A stretch of 64,000 nt of DNA from Halomonas litopenaei (GCF_003045775.1 NZ_PXNS01000005.1:124001-188000); one strand, 5' to 3'. Positions 51,315 through 60,200 are shown, counted from the stretch's first letter. The notes: generated by a model from the sequence alone, not told the origin. Translations and numbers: made by a program.

Positions 51315-51454
51315 ACTCCGCCGCTTCCTTGACGGGAGCGGATCACCGGCCGGCACAGGGGCTTGACGACGCACCAACGAGTGCCCGTGCCATTACCCGT
51401 ATGCGGTGCCTGGCAATGGATCAGGTGGCGGCATACCGAAAAGTGAGGTTCACG

Positions 51455-51667
51455 ATGAAACAAGGTATCCACCCGGATTACAAGACGGTCAATGCGACCT
51501 GTTCCTGCGGCGCCACCTTCGAGGTCGGTTCCACCGCTGGCCACGACCTGAGCCTGGACGTCTGCTCTCAGTGCCACCCGTTCTACACCGGCAAGCAGAA
51601 GCAGGCCACCACCGGTGGTCGCGTCGAGCGCTTCAACAAGCGTTTCGGTGCCGCGCTCAAGCGTTGA
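51455..51667 (+). CDS. rpmE: 50S ribosomal protein L31 (zinc-binding type)
   Basis: 70 aa from ATG 51455 ([12 protein letters not shown]). The Cys set CSCGATF and [12 protein letters not shown] marks the zinc-containing C+ form. The upstream in-frame residues are not conserved. The divergent priA and following terminator match the E. coli locus. The long leader could allow autogenous control by free L31, which is inference. Confidence 0.96.
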   Translation: MKQGIHPDYKTVNATCSCGATFEVGSTAGHDLSLDVCSQCHPFYTGKQKQATTGGRVERFNKRFGAALKR

Positions 51668-51730
51668 TCGTACGGAGCTGAACGCACCAGCGAGAAACGC
51701 TGGTCGACGATGCTCGGGCAATGTCCCCTT

Positions 51731-51757
51731 CGAACCCGCCTTCATGGCGGGTTCGTT
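51731..51757 (+). terminator. intrinsic terminator of rpmE
   Basis: CGAACCCGCC (51731-51740), loop TTCAT, GGCGGGTTCG (51746-51755), then TT. A 10-bp perfect stem. Confidence 0.8.
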
Positions 51758-52079
51758 GCGTCTGGGGCCGCGCAGAGGGAAGGGGGGGGCAAAGGACAGG
51801 GCCCGCGACCGCGTGAGCGTTCTCGTTATTGCGTTGCATCAATGCGCAACGCGCGGCGGGCGACTAGGCTTCAAGCAGCAAAGGGAGGCGATGGTCGGGC
51901 CTCATCGTTGTCACTGAGCGAACTCGCGCTTGCCCGAGCGGTGAGCTTTCAGCGTCACCCTTGGCCCATCTCTGCGCTCACCTTCCTTGCATCTTTCTTC
52001 ATGACAAGGGTTGGTGCAATGCAGCAAAAGTTGTCGACATTGTCAGCGAAAATCCTGAAACGGGCGTATAACTGACGCT
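51758..52079. other. non-coding spacer before maeB
   Basis: 322 nt without a supportable gene. The first half is very G-rich (a run of nine G near 51783), the second half more AT-rich. An imperfect inverted repeat around TTGCGTTGCAT/ATGCGCAACGCG (about 51829-51853) is the only structure noticed. Confidence 0.5.
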
Positions 52080-52121
52080 TTTCTCAATCATGTTGAGAAA
52101 TGGAATATTTTTCTATATTGT
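52080..52121 (+). promoter_or_regulatory. maeB promoter with overlapping dyad
   Basis: TTGAGA (52093-52098), 17 nt, TATTGT (52116-52121) form a plausible promoter. The dyad TTTCTCAA-TCATG-TTGAGAAA (52080-52100) has perfect 8-bp arms and covers the -35 box, the right position for a repressor operator. Confidence 0.5.
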
Positions 52122-52158
52122 GTTGCCACCGTTCCACAAGGACATCCGGACACCAAGC

Positions 52159-53430
52159 ATGACGGACGCAAAGAAGCAGGCTGCGCTGGACTATCACGCT
52201 CTCCCCATTCCCGGAAAGCTGTCGGTCGAACTGACCAAGCCGACCGCCACGGCCAAGGACCTGGCGCTGGCCTACAGTCCCGGCGTGGCGGAGCCGGTGC
52301 GAGAGATCGCGCGGGACCCGGAAAACGCCTATCGCTATACCGGCAAGGGCAACACCGTTGCGGTGATCTCCGACGGCACCGCCATCCTTGGCCTCGGTAA
52401 CCTGGGGCCGCTGGCGAGCAAGCCGGTGATGGAAGGCAAGGGTGTGCTGTTCAAGTGCTTCGCCGGCATCAACTCTGTGGATATCGAGGTCGACGCCGAG
52501 AGTCCCCAGGCATTCATCGATACCGTGGCGCGGATTGCCGACAGCTGGGGCGGCATCAACCTCGAGGACATCAAGGCACCGGAGTGTTTCGAGATCGAGC
52601 AGGCGCTGGTCGAGCGCTGCAAGATCCCGGTGTTTCACGATGATCAGCATGGCACCGCCATCGTCACTGCGGCGGGTATGCTCAATGCGCTGGAAATTGC
52701 CGGTAAGTCCCTCGATCAGGCGCGTATCGTGTGCATGGGCGCCGGCGCCGCGGCGATCGCCTGCATGAAGCTGCTGGTGGCCTGTGGTGCTCGCCCCGAG
52801 AACCTGGTGATGCTCGACCGCAAGGGCGTTATCCATACAGGTCGTGAGGACCTCAACCAGTACAAGGCGATGTTTGCGGTGGACACCGACAAGCGCACCC
52901 TGGATGACGCCATCGATGGTGCCGATGTGTTCATCGGTCTGTCCGGCCCTGGCCTGATGACCGCCGATCATATTCGCAAGATGGCCAAGGACCCGATCGT
53001 CTTCGCCTGCACCAATCCGGATCCGGAGATCCATCCCGACCTGGCGCGGGAGACCCGCCCGGACGTGATCATGGCCACCGGACGTTCGGACTATCCGAAC
53101 CAGGTCAACAACGTGCTCGGTTTTCCCTTTATCTTCCGCGGTGCCCTGGACGTGCGCGCCACCCGCATCAACGAAGAGATGAAGGTCGCCGCCGTCCACG
53201 CGCTCAAGGACCTGGCGCGGGAGCCGGTGCCCCAGGCGGTGCTGGAAGCCTACGAGAAGGACGCCATGAGCTTCGGCCGTGAGTACATCATTCCGACCCC
53301 GGTGGACGTGCGTCTGCTGGAGCGGGTGACCTCGGCGGTGGCCCAGGCGGCGGTGGACTCCGGCGTGGCCAGAAAGCCCTACCCGTCGCACTATCCGCTC
53401 AAGACCATCGACGAAGTCTACGGCGGCTGA
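52159..53430 (+). CDS. maeB: malic enzyme (NAD(P)-dependent, short form)
   Basis: Oxidative decarboxylation of malate to pyruvate with CO2 and NAD(P)H. 423 aa from ATG 52159; the open frame upstream runs through the promoter. Catalytic region YHALPIPGKLSVELTKP to LALAYSPGVAEP, metal site IKAPECFEIE with FHDDQHGTAIVTAAG, and the nucleotide fold VCMGAGAAAIACMKLL. It lacks the C-terminal phosphotransacetylase-like domain of E. coli MaeB, as in Pseudomonas-type short enzymes. Cofactor preference not decided from sequence. Confidence 0.93.
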   Translation: MTDAKKQAALDYHALPIPGKLSVELTKPTATAKDLALAYSPGVAEPVREIARDPENAYRYTGKGNTVAVISDGTAILGLGNLGPLASKPVMEGKGVLFKCFAGINSVDIEVDAESPQAFIDTVARIADSWGGINLEDIKAPECFEIEQALVERCKIPVFHDDQHGTAIVTAAGMLNALEIAGKSLDQARIVCMGAGAAAIACMKLLVACGARPENLVMLDRKGVIHTGREDLNQYKAMFAVDTDKRTLDDAIDGADVFIGLSGPGLMTADHIRKMAKDPIVFACTNPDPEIHPDLARETRPDVIMATGRSDYPNQVNNVLGFPFIFRGALDVRATRINEEMKVAAVHALKDLAREPVPQAVLEAYEKDAMSFGREYIIPTPVDVRLLERVTSAVAQAAVDSGVARKPYPSHYPLKTIDEVYGG

Positions 53431-53431
53431 G

Positions 53432-53463
53432 CCAGGCGCCGATAGATCCAGGCGCCGCTAGAT
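53432..53463 (+). repeat. two tandem 16-bp repeats just after maeB
   Basis: CCAGGCGCCGATAGAT (53432-53447) and CCAGGCGCCGCTAGAT (53448-53463) differ at one base. They begin 2 nt after the maeB stop codon. Confidence 0.85.
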
Positions 53464-53482
53464 TCAGACGTCTCGACAGCAA

Positions 53483-53513
53483 CGACAAGGCCCTCCAGTG
53501 GAGGGCCTTGTCG
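53483..53513. terminator. hairpin terminator after maeB
   Basis: CGACAAGGCCCTCC (53483-53496), loop AGT, GGAGGGCCTTGTCG (53500-53513): a 14-bp perfect stem. No U-run, so it may act as a bidirectional barrier between the convergent maeB and DUF481 genes. Confidence 0.65.
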
Positions 53514-53547
53514 CGTCTGGTGGCCGTAATCCGATCGGTCCTGGTCG

Positions 53548-53868
53548 CTAGAACTCGTAGCGCAGTGACGCCGAGGTGATGCGGTCGGTCTTGGCCTCGG
53601 CGTCCTCAAGGGATGAGAGCTGCTTGAGAACTCGTGGCGCAGGAGCCGGTCTGTTCTTGATCGAGGGCTGCCCTAGAACTCGTAGCGCAGTGACGCCGAG
53701 GTGATGCGGTCGGTCTTGGCCTCGGCATCCTCGGGGGGATCCCAAGGGATGAGAGCTGCTTGAGAACTCGTATCGCAGCGAGGCCATCGGGGAATGGACG
53801 CTGCTTTAGAACTCGTAGCGCAGCGAGGCCGAGGTGATGCGGTCGGTCTTGGCCTCGGCGTCCTCGGG
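53548..53868 (-). repeat. duplicated 3' ends of the DUF481 gene
   Basis: The last codons of the gene (from 53806, reading inward to about 53868) are repeated at 53673-53742 and 53548-53607, with a few substitutions. Shorter partial copies of the extreme end (GAGAACTCGT plus following bases) start at 53626 and 53762. A 28-bp linker (AAGGGATGAGAGCTGC... at 53608-53635 and 53744-53771) is also repeated. The copies include the coding for the C-terminal SLRYEF and a stop codon; all lie beyond the gene's own stop. Confidence 0.93.
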
Positions 53869-54567
53869 GGGATCCGAATTGTGCTTGATCTCGTGGGACA
53901 GGCGCAGCGACATATGGGCGTTGATGCGGGTATCCAGGGCGGTATAGGAGCGCACCGTCGAGTTCTTGCGGGTGGTCTCCAGCGACAGTTCCTGTTCGAG
54001 GGTGGCGCTATCGCTCAGCGCATAGCCGGCCTCCAGGGCGCCGTAGGCCACCGCCAGACGCTGGTCGTTCTCGCCGGGCAGGATGTCGGCACGATAGCCG
54101 GGGCCTGCCTCCAGCGCCAGGTGGGCGCGATCGTCGTCGATCAGCTGGCGGCCGTAGCCGGTGATGGCGGTGAACTGGTGGTCGTAGCCGCTGAAGCGAT
54201 CCTTCTCCCAGCGGCCGAAGCCGAACAGATAGTGCGGGCCGACCAGTTCGCGGCGTTGGCGAAAGGACACCAGATACTGCTCCGCACTGGTCTCGCTGTC
54301 CTCGCTGGCGTGGCGGGCCTCGCCGCGCAGGCGTGACAGCCAGGCCCCCTGCAGCCAGGTCAGCTGAGCCTTGCCGAGAAAGGTCTCGCTGTTGGAGTTG
54401 CCCGACAGATGGGTGTAGCCGAACTCGACATGGCCGAGAAAGTCCGGCGAGTCGTCATGGACGGGGATCGGGGCGTAGAAGGCGTCCGCCAGCGCGGCTT
54501 TTATCGGCACAAAAAGCCCGAAAATGCATAGTGCCGTCGCGGGCAAATGAAAACGGGAAATCACCAT
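53806..54567 (-). CDS. DUF481 outer-membrane protein (YdiY-like)
   Basis: 253 aa from ATG 54567, giving a signal peptide (MVISRFHLPATALCIFGLFV... cut near ALA); the frame is open 17 codons further up. The mature part has alternating strands of a beta-barrel: GHVEFGYTHLSGNSNSETF, YLFGFGRWEKDRFSGYDHQ, YGALEAGYALSDSATLEQE and the C-terminal SASLRYEF with a terminal Phe, a BamA recognition signal. This family includes salt-induced outer-membrane proteins; function unknown. Its 3' end is duplicated downstream. Separated from mrcA by a terminator. Confidence 0.85.
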   Translation of the reverse strand: MVISRFHLPATALCIFGLFVPIKAALADAFYAPIPVHDDSPDFLGHVEFGYTHLSGNSNSETFLGKAQLTWLQGAWLSRLRGEARHASEDSETSAEQYLVSFRQRRELVGPHYLFGFGRWEKDRFSGYDHQFTAITGYGRQLIDDDRAHLALEAGPGYRADILPGENDQRLAVAYGALEAGYALSDSATLEQELSLETTRKNSTVRSYTALDTRINAHMSLRLSHEIKHNSDPPEDAEAKTDRITSASLRYEF

Positions 54568-54622
54568 AAGGTGGTCTCTAGGAAGGTTCAAGGCGTGGTG
54601 GGTAGCGCGAAGTGACAAGGGA

Positions 54623-54649
54623 CCCCTCCTTCCCGACGGGAAGGAGGGG
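54623..54649 (-). terminator. terminator of mrcA
   Basis: CCCCTCCTTCCC (54623-54634), loop GAC, GGGAAGGAGGGG (54638-54649): a 12-bp perfect stem directly after the mrcA stop. The minus-strand tail (TCCCTTGTC) is only partly U-rich. Confidence 0.7.
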
Positions 54650-54657
54650 TAATGGCC

Positions 54658-57186
54658 TTAGAAGATGGCTTCGTAGGCGCCGGTACCCTGGGAGCCGCTG
54701 TGGCGCTCGACGGCGCTTTCGACACGGCGGGGCTGTACGGTGGGCATGTGGTCTTCGTCGAACAGTTCCTCGACGCCGCCACCCTGGCCGTCGCGCAGCA
54801 GGCGACCGCTGTTGGCGTCGACCCTGGCGGTGATGATGCCGGGCGGCTGTTCGGGGATGTTCTCCGGCTTGCCGGCCAGCGCCTGGCCCATGAAGTCGAC
54901 CCAGATCGGCAAGGCGGCCTGGGCGCCGTACTCGGCGGTGGGGGTGTTGTCGTCCTTGCCCACCCACACGGTGGCAGCGTAGTCGCCGTTGAAGCCGGCA
55001 AACCAGGCATCACGCTGGTCGTTGGTGGTGCCGGTCTTGCCGACGATGTCGGTGCGCTCGAGTGCCAGGGCGCGGCGGGCGGTGCCGCGCTCGACCACGT
55101 CGCGCAGCATGTCGCGCAGCAGGTAGACGGCACGCTCGTTGGCGACCCTAGGCGCCACCTCGTAGGTCTTGCCGTCGATTTCTGTGGTGGTCTGGCTTTC
55201 GCTGCATTCGCGGCAGGCCACGCGGGGGCTTGCCTCTTCCACCAGGGTCTGCTGCTCGCCCTGGGTGATCTTCTCGATGAACCAGGGCGATACCCGGAAG
55301 CCGCCGTTGGCCAGCACCGCGTAGGCGTTGGTCATTTCCAGCGGGGTCAGGCTGGCGCTGCCCAGTGCCAGCGACAGGCCGTTGGGTAGACGATCACGGG
55401 AGAAGCCGAAGTCCACCAGGAAGTCGATGGTGCGACTCAGCCCGATGTTCTGCAGAAGGCGAATGGTGACCAGGTTGCGCGAGCGGGCAAGGCCGACCCG
55501 CAGTCGGGTCGGGCCGAGGAAGTCACCGCTGGAGTTGGACGGGCGCCACAGTTCGTTGCTGCCGTCGTTGAGCACCACCGGGGCGTCGTTGATGACGGTG
55601 GCGGGGGTCACCTCGCCACTGTTCAGGCCCGCCAGGTAGATGAACGGCTTGAAGATGGAGCCGGCCTGGCGACGGGCCTGAATCGCGCGGTTGAACTTGC
55701 TGGCGTCGAAGTCGAAGCCGGCCTGGAGTGCGAGGATCGCGCCGGTCTGCGGGTCCATCACCACCAGTGAGCCCTCGGCACCGGGCTGCTGGGACAGGCG
55801 CCAGCTGCCGTCCTCGCGCTGGAGGATGCGCACCAGGTCACCCCGGCTGGCGATCTCTGAGGCCGAGGACGGTGAGGCGCCACGATAGCGGGCACTCTTG
55901 TAGGGCGCGGCCCAGTCCAGCCCGTCCCAGGACAGGGTGATCAGCTCGCCCTCATGGGCCAGCACCTGCATCTCGCGGCCTTCGCTCTTCACCACGATGG
56001 CGGGTTCCAGCGGGCCGTAGGTCGGGGTGCGCTCCAGCACCTGCAGCCAGTTGCTGACGTCGCCATCGACGCCCTCGACGCTGGTCTGACTGCGCTCGGC
56101 CGCGCGACGGGCGGTTTCCATGACCTCGGGAGACTCGGACAGCTCTTCCTCCAGGCCGGTGCGCTCGGTCTTTTCCTGGGCTTCGGCCAGACTCTGAGGA
56201 ATCTCGGTGTCCTCAGGCCCGCGCCAGCCATGGCGGGTGTCGTAGGCGATCAGGCCATTGGCCAGCGCCTGGCGAGCCATGGGCTGGAGCTCGCTGTCGA
56301 TGGTGGTGGTGATGCGATAGCTGCCGGTATAGGCCTCGTCACCGAAGCGATCGGTGGCGAACTGACGGGCCATCTCGGCGACATAGTCGGCCTGAACCTC
56401 GGCCTTGGCCACGTGGCGACTGGCGGTGATCGGCGCCTGAACCGCTTCGTCATAGGCGCTCCGGTCGATGTAGCCCAGCTCGCGCATGCGAAACAGGATC
56501 CAGTTGCGGCGAATCAGCGCGCGCTCGGCGTTGGCCAGGGGGTTGAAGGCCGAAGGCGCCTTGGGCAGGCCTGCGATCATCGCGTGCTGGGCCAGCGTCA
56601 GCTCGTCGAGCGGCTTGTCATAGTAGACCTCGGCGGCGGCGGCGATGCCGTAGGCACGGTGCCCCAGGAAGATCTTGTTGACATAGAGCTCCATGATTTC
56701 CTGTTTGCTCAGGATCTGTTCCATCTGCAGCGACAACAGGATCTCACGCAGCTTGCGGGTAAAGGTACGATCCAGCGTCAGCAGATAGTTGCGCGCCACC
56801 TGCATGGTGATGGTCGAACCGCCCGACTGGATATCGCCACCGCTGGACACCAGTTCCACTGCGGCCCGCGCCAGGCCCTTGGGGTCGACGCCGGGGTGTT
56901 CGAAGAACGCCGAATCCTCTGCTGCCATCAGTGCCTGGAGCATTGGTTCTGGAATGTCCTCGAAGTCGACCGGCATGCGGCGTTCCTCGCCGAATTCGCC
57001 GATCAGCTGACCGTCGCGGGTGTAGATGCGCAGTGGTGTCTGCAGCTCGAAGTCCTGCAGTTGACGGACATCGGGAAGCCCAGGAGCGAAGTAGAGGGCG
57101 GCACCGACGACGCCCAGGGCCGCGGCGGCGCCAAGCGATATCACCAGCCACACGGCGGAGAAAATGAGCGTTCTGAGATACTTCAT
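54658..57186 (-). CDS. mrcA: penicillin-binding protein 1A
   Basis: Bifunctional class A PBP: glycosyltransferase plus transpeptidase. 842 aa from ATG 57186; 26 upstream in-frame residues contain the promoter and are not part of it. It has a membrane anchor (FSAVWLVISLGAAAALGVVG). The GT51 catalytic Glu is in AAEDSAFFEHPGVD, with GGSTITMQVARNYLL after it. The transpeptidase has QAGSIFKPF (Ser-x-x-Lys), ARSRNLVT (SxN) and VGKTGTTND (KTG). An inserted OB-like domain lies between (~310-480). Divergent from pilM, the conserved arrangement in pseudomonads and relatives. Confidence 0.95.
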   Translation of the reverse strand: MKYLRTLIFSAVWLVISLGAAAALGVVGAALYFAPGLPDVRQLQDFELQTPLRIYTRDGQLIGEFGEERRMPVDFEDIPEPMLQALMAAEDSAFFEHPGVDPKGLARAAVELVSSGGDIQSGGSTITMQVARNYLLTLDRTFTRKLREILLSLQMEQILSKQEIMELYVNKIFLGHRAYGIAAAAEVYYDKPLDELTLAQHAMIAGLPKAPSAFNPLANAERALIRRNWILFRMRELGYIDRSAYDEAVQAPITASRHVAKAEVQADYVAEMARQFATDRFGDEAYTGSYRITTTIDSELQPMARQALANGLIAYDTRHGWRGPEDTEIPQSLAEAQEKTERTGLEEELSESPEVMETARRAAERSQTSVEGVDGDVSNWLQVLERTPTYGPLEPAIVVKSEGREMQVLAHEGELITLSWDGLDWAAPYKSARYRGASPSSASEIASRGDLVRILQREDGSWRLSQQPGAEGSLVVMDPQTGAILALQAGFDFDASKFNRAIQARRQAGSIFKPFIYLAGLNSGEVTPATVINDAPVVLNDGSNELWRPSNSSGDFLGPTRLRVGLARSRNLVTIRLLQNIGLSRTIDFLVDFGFSRDRLPNGLSLALGSASLTPLEMTNAYAVLANGGFRVSPWFIEKITQGEQQTLVEEASPRVACRECSESQTTTEIDGKTYEVAPRVANERAVYLLRDMLRDVVERGTARRALALERTDIVGKTGTTNDQRDAWFAGFNGDYAATVWVGKDDNTPTAEYGAQAALPIWVDFMGQALAGKPENIPEQPPGIITARVDANSGRLLRDGQGGGVEELFDEDHMPTVQPRRVESAVERHSGSQGTGAYEAIF

Positions 57187-57262
57187 GAAATCGCGGTGTC
57201 CATGCTGAGAACGAAAAACGGCGGGGCGAAGAGATGGGGTAAGGCAGTCCTTTGCGTCGGCC

Positions 57263-57289
57263 ATTATAGGAACTGGGAGGGCCTGTCAC
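57263..57289 (-). promoter_or_regulatory. promoter of mrcA
   Basis: On the minus strand GTGACA (57289-57284), 15 nt, TATAAT (57268-57263). The -10 is a perfect match and lies 77 nt before the ATG. It also shows that the longer reading frame starting at 57264 is not used. Confidence 0.5.
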
Positions 57290-57425
57290 CACCATTGTGA
57301 CGAATTGCCCGTCTTGTTGCACAAAGTGCCGTCATGGATCAGTAAGGCCCGGCCCGGTTTTGGCTAGGCTGGCGCCACAGCGTCGTGCATCGGGCGCGGT
57401 GCCATGGTGGCAGTGTGATGGGCTC

Positions 57426-58478
57426 ATGTGGTTTTCCTCGAAGGACAAGGGTCTGGTCGGTGTCGATATCACCTCTGCCTCGGTCAAGTTGATCGAGCTG
57501 GTGGAGGACGACGCCGGCCACCGCGTGGCCGGCTACGCGGTCAGACCGCTGCGTCAAGGGGCCGTGGTGGAGCGCCGCATACGTGATATGGGCGAGGTCA
57601 TCGAGGTGCTGTCGCGGGTGGTCGAACTGGCCTCTCCAGGGAGTCGAGAGGCCGCCGTGGCGGTGCCATCCCGCGCGGCGATAACCCGGGTACTGCGCTA
57701 TCCGGCAGCGCTCGATGATGAAGAGATCGAGGCCCGTATCGAATGGGAGTCAGACAAGCACATACCGTTTCCGTTCCGTGAGGTGGCCTTTGACTTCTAT
57801 CGCCTGGGACGCTGCTCCGACGATCCGCAGTGGCAGGAGGTGCTGCTGGTGGCCTGTCGTCGCCAGGACGTCGAGCAGTTGACCCAGGCGCTGGAGGCCA
57901 GCGGGCTCATGCCTGCGGCGGTGGATGTCGAGAGCTTCGCCATCGAGCGGGCCATCGCTGGCCTTTGCCGTCGTCGCCGACTGGGGGATGGCGCTCTGGC
58001 CCTGGTGGACGTGGGCGCCTACCTCAACACGCTGCACGTGGTGGTGGCCGGGCGCATCGTCTACAGCCATGACAGCCTGTTCGGCGGCATGCAGCTCACC
58101 GAAGCGATCCAGCGTCACTACGGTATCGGCATGGATGAGGCCGGCTTTGGCAAGAAGCGGGGCGGTTTGCCGGACGACTATTCGCACACGGTGCTGGGGC
58201 CCTTCGTCGAGACCCTGGTGGAGCACATCCAGCGATCGTTGCAGCTGTATCAGGTGTCGGACCATGTGCGTCCGCTCGAGCGACTGCTGTTGACCGGAGG
58301 TGGCAGCCTGGTCGCGGGGCTTGCCGATCGTCTGAGCCAGGCCCTCGGCCTGCCGGTCAGCCAGGTGGACCCGCTGGAGGGGATGGCGCTCAAGCCATCG
58401 CTGGACGCGGCGGCACTGCGCGGCGAAGCGCCGGCCCTGCTGACCGCCTGCGGCCTGGCCATGCGAGGACGACCATGA
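57426..58478 (+). CDS. pilM: type IV pilus assembly protein PilM
   Basis: Actin-like cytoplasmic ATP-binding protein of the pilus alignment complex; it binds the PilN N-terminus. 350 aa from ATG 57426. Motifs: LVGVDITSASVKLIEL (phosphate loop), WESDKHIPFPFREVAFDF, ALVDVGAYLNTLHVV and LLTGGGSLVAGLADRLSQAL. It starts the pilMNOPQ operon, with ATGA-type overlaps to the next genes; the 239-nt mrcA-pilM spacer should hold its promoter. Confidence 0.94.
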   Translation: MWFSSKDKGLVGVDITSASVKLIELVEDDAGHRVAGYAVRPLRQGAVVERRIRDMGEVIEVLSRVVELASPGSREAAVAVPSRAAITRVLRYPAALDDEEIEARIEWESDKHIPFPFREVAFDFYRLGRCSDDPQWQEVLLVACRRQDVEQLTQALEASGLMPAAVDVESFAIERAIAGLCRRRRLGDGALALVDVGAYLNTLHVVVAGRIVYSHDSLFGGMQLTEAIQRHYGIGMDEAGFGKKRGGLPDDYSHTVLGPFVETLVEHIQRSLQLYQVSDHVRPLERLLLTGGGSLVAGLADRLSQALGLPVSQVDPLEGMALKPSLDAAALRGEAPALLTACGLAMRGRP

Positions 58479-59047
58479 AAGATGTGACGATCAACGAGGT
58501 CCAGGTCAATCTGCTTGACTGGCGCGAGGCCGCTCGCGCCAGGCGCACGCGACGCTTCTGGCTGGCGGTGGCGCTGTCGGCGTTGGCGGGTGTCGGGCTC
58601 GCGTTGATGGCGACGCTGTGGCTGCAGTGGGGGTTGAGGCAGATGGAGGCCCGCCAGCGACATGTCGCCGCTGCCGTCGAGCGTCTGGAAGAAAAGTCCG
58701 CCGAGATGGTTGATCTCGAACGCCAGCTCTCATTGCTGGATCAGGAACAGGCGTTGCTCGAGCGGCTGCAGGACGAGCGGCGCCAGACGCTTGCGGTGGT
58801 CAACGCCCTGGCAGCCACCCTGGCTCCGGGGGTTCGCTACCAGCGTGTCGAGCGCATCGGCGACAGATTGATGCTCGAGGGCGAGGCCGTCGACAGTGCC
58901 AGGCTGGTCGAGCAGCTGCGCTCCCTCGAGCGTGCGCAGGTCTTTGCCGAACCGCTGTTGTCGCGGGTGGGGGCCGAGCAGGGCTATCAGCATTTTGCGC
59001 TGGAGATGACCCTCGCGGCATTGCCGGCGCTGGAGGCCTTGCCATGA
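58475..59047 (+). CDS. pilN: type IV pilus assembly protein PilN
   Basis: 190 aa. The short cytoplasmic tail INEVQVNLLDWREAAR contains the INLLPWR-like motif that docks into PilM. A membrane helix follows (FWLAVALSALAGVGLALMATLWL, ~28-50), then a periplasmic coiled coil and ferredoxin-like domain. Overlaps pilM and pilO by 4 nt each. Confidence 0.92.
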   Translation: MKDVTINEVQVNLLDWREAARARRTRRFWLAVALSALAGVGLALMATLWLQWGLRQMEARQRHVAAAVERLEEKSAEMVDLERQLSLLDQEQALLERLQDERRQTLAVVNALAATLAPGVRYQRVERIGDRLMLEGEAVDSARLVEQLRSLERAQVFAEPLLSRVGAEQGYQHFALEMTLAALPALEALP

Positions 59048-59712
59048 ATTCAGAGCAGGGCGGTGACGTCAGCTGGCGTGAGCGCTGGCTCGATGAGTGG
59101 CGCCGGCTCAGGGCGCTGGACTGGCGTCGGCTGGAGCTGAGTGAGGCCGGGCGCTGGCCGATGTCGCTGCGGACCCTGGTGGCGATCCTGGCTTTCGTGC
59201 TCGCCCTGGTGGCCATGGTGGTGGGCTATCTGCATCCCCTGTCACAGCGTCTGGTGGAGCTGCAGCGTCAGGAGTGAGAGGTGGTCGCCGACTTCGAAGG
59301 CCGCGCACGCGAGTTGGCGGAGCTTGATCGCCTCAAGCGGCTGTTGGTGGATCTCGATCAGCGTGTCAGCGAGCGGAGGCGCATGTTGCCGGATGGTGCC
59401 GCCATCCCATCGCTGTTGGAAGGCATCGGCCAGGTGGCCAAGCGTCGCGGGCTATCGCTGGAGGAGCTCGAACTGAGGCCGGCGCGCCCCCTGGAGCTTT
59501 ATGTCGAGCGGCCTTTTGATCTGCGGGTGCGGGGCGACTACCACGCCATCGGTGGTTTCGTGGCTGATCTGGCCAACCTGCCCCGACTGGTGACGTTGCA
59601 CGATTTCAGCCTATCGCCGGTCGAGGGAGGGCTTGAGCTGCACGCGCTGGCGCAGACCTACAGTATTGGTGACGGGGCGCGCGTCGCCGATGCGCTGGTG
59701 GAGGGTTCATGA
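59044..59712 (+). pseudogene. pilO: pilO interrupted by an in-frame TGA
   Basis: Read as one frame this is a full PilO: cytoplasmic start, membrane helix (TLVAILAFVLALVAMVVGYL, ~44-63), coiled coil and periplasmic domain (RPFDLRVRGDYHAIGGFVADL). Codon 78 (59275-59277) is TGA, splitting it into a 77-aa part (59044-59277) and a 143-aa part (59281-59712) in the same frame. PilO pairs with PilN in the periplasm, so a detached C-terminal part without a membrane anchor or signal should not reach its partner. Explanations are a recent nonsense mutation (e.g. CGA or TGG to TGA), a sequencing error, or read-through. The neighbours are intact. Confidence 0.85.
59270..59283 (+). promoter_or_regulatory. 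ribosome-binding site and GTG directly after the pilO stop
   Basis: AGGAG (59270-59274) lies 6 nt before GTG (59281-59283), with the TGA stop in between. This is well placed for a terminating ribosome to restart and make the 143-aa C-terminal PilO part. It may be chance, since CAGGAG codes Gln-Glu in the original frame. Confidence 0.5.
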
Positions 59713-60200
59713 GGCGGCGCCGGCTGGTGGGCGTGCTGATGGGCGCCTTGTTGGGTGTGGCCCTGACGGGTTGCCAGCAGGCGGACCTCGACGCCCTGGA
59801 TCGGCGTCTGGCCGAGGCGCTGGCGCCGGAGCTCGATCGGCGGCCGGTAGCGTTGCCCGAGGTAGTGAGCCTGCCGGTGCTGCAGTATCGCTACGCCAAC
59901 GCGAGAAGCCCCTTTCGCTTCGAGGGCCAGGGCTTCGGCGGTCAGCGGTTTGGGCAAGGCAGCGGTCTTGCTGCCTTTTCCCTGGACGAACTTGAACTGG
60001 TGGGAGTGCTGGGTCGAGGGCAGCGGCATTGGGCGCTGTTCGAGGCGCCCGATGGTCATCTCTATCGGGTGGCGCAAGGGGAGATGCTGGCCAATCCGCC
60101 CGCCAGGGTCGCGGCGATCAGCGCTGAGGCCGTCAGGCTGGAGGCGGTTGCAGGCAAGGACTATCGCTGGAAGGAGCGTGTCATGAGGGTAGGCGAGTGA
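59709..60200 (+). CDS. pilP: type IV pilus lipoprotein PilP
   Basis: 163 aa. Basic start, lipobox ALTGC (Cys22), a disordered linker with RRPVALPEVVSLPVLQY, and the beta-sandwich domain (FSLDELELVGVLGRGQRHWALFEAPDG...) that binds the periplasmic domains of the PilQ secretin. It couples PilN/PilO to PilQ. Overlaps pilO and pilQ by 4 nt each. Confidence 0.92.
   Translation: MRRRRLVGVLMGALLGVALTGCQQADLDALDRRLAEALAPELDRRPVALPEVVSLPVLQYRYANARSPFRFEGQGFGGQRFGQGSGLAAFSLDELELVGVLGRGQRHWALFEAPDGHLYRVAQGEMLANPPARVAAISAEAVRLEAVAGKDYRWKERVMRVGE

Noticed and set aside
59275..59277. Selenocysteine codon in pilO
   Set aside because: PilO has no known selenoprotein form and no SECIS-like hairpin was seen right after the TGA; nonsense or read-through is simpler.
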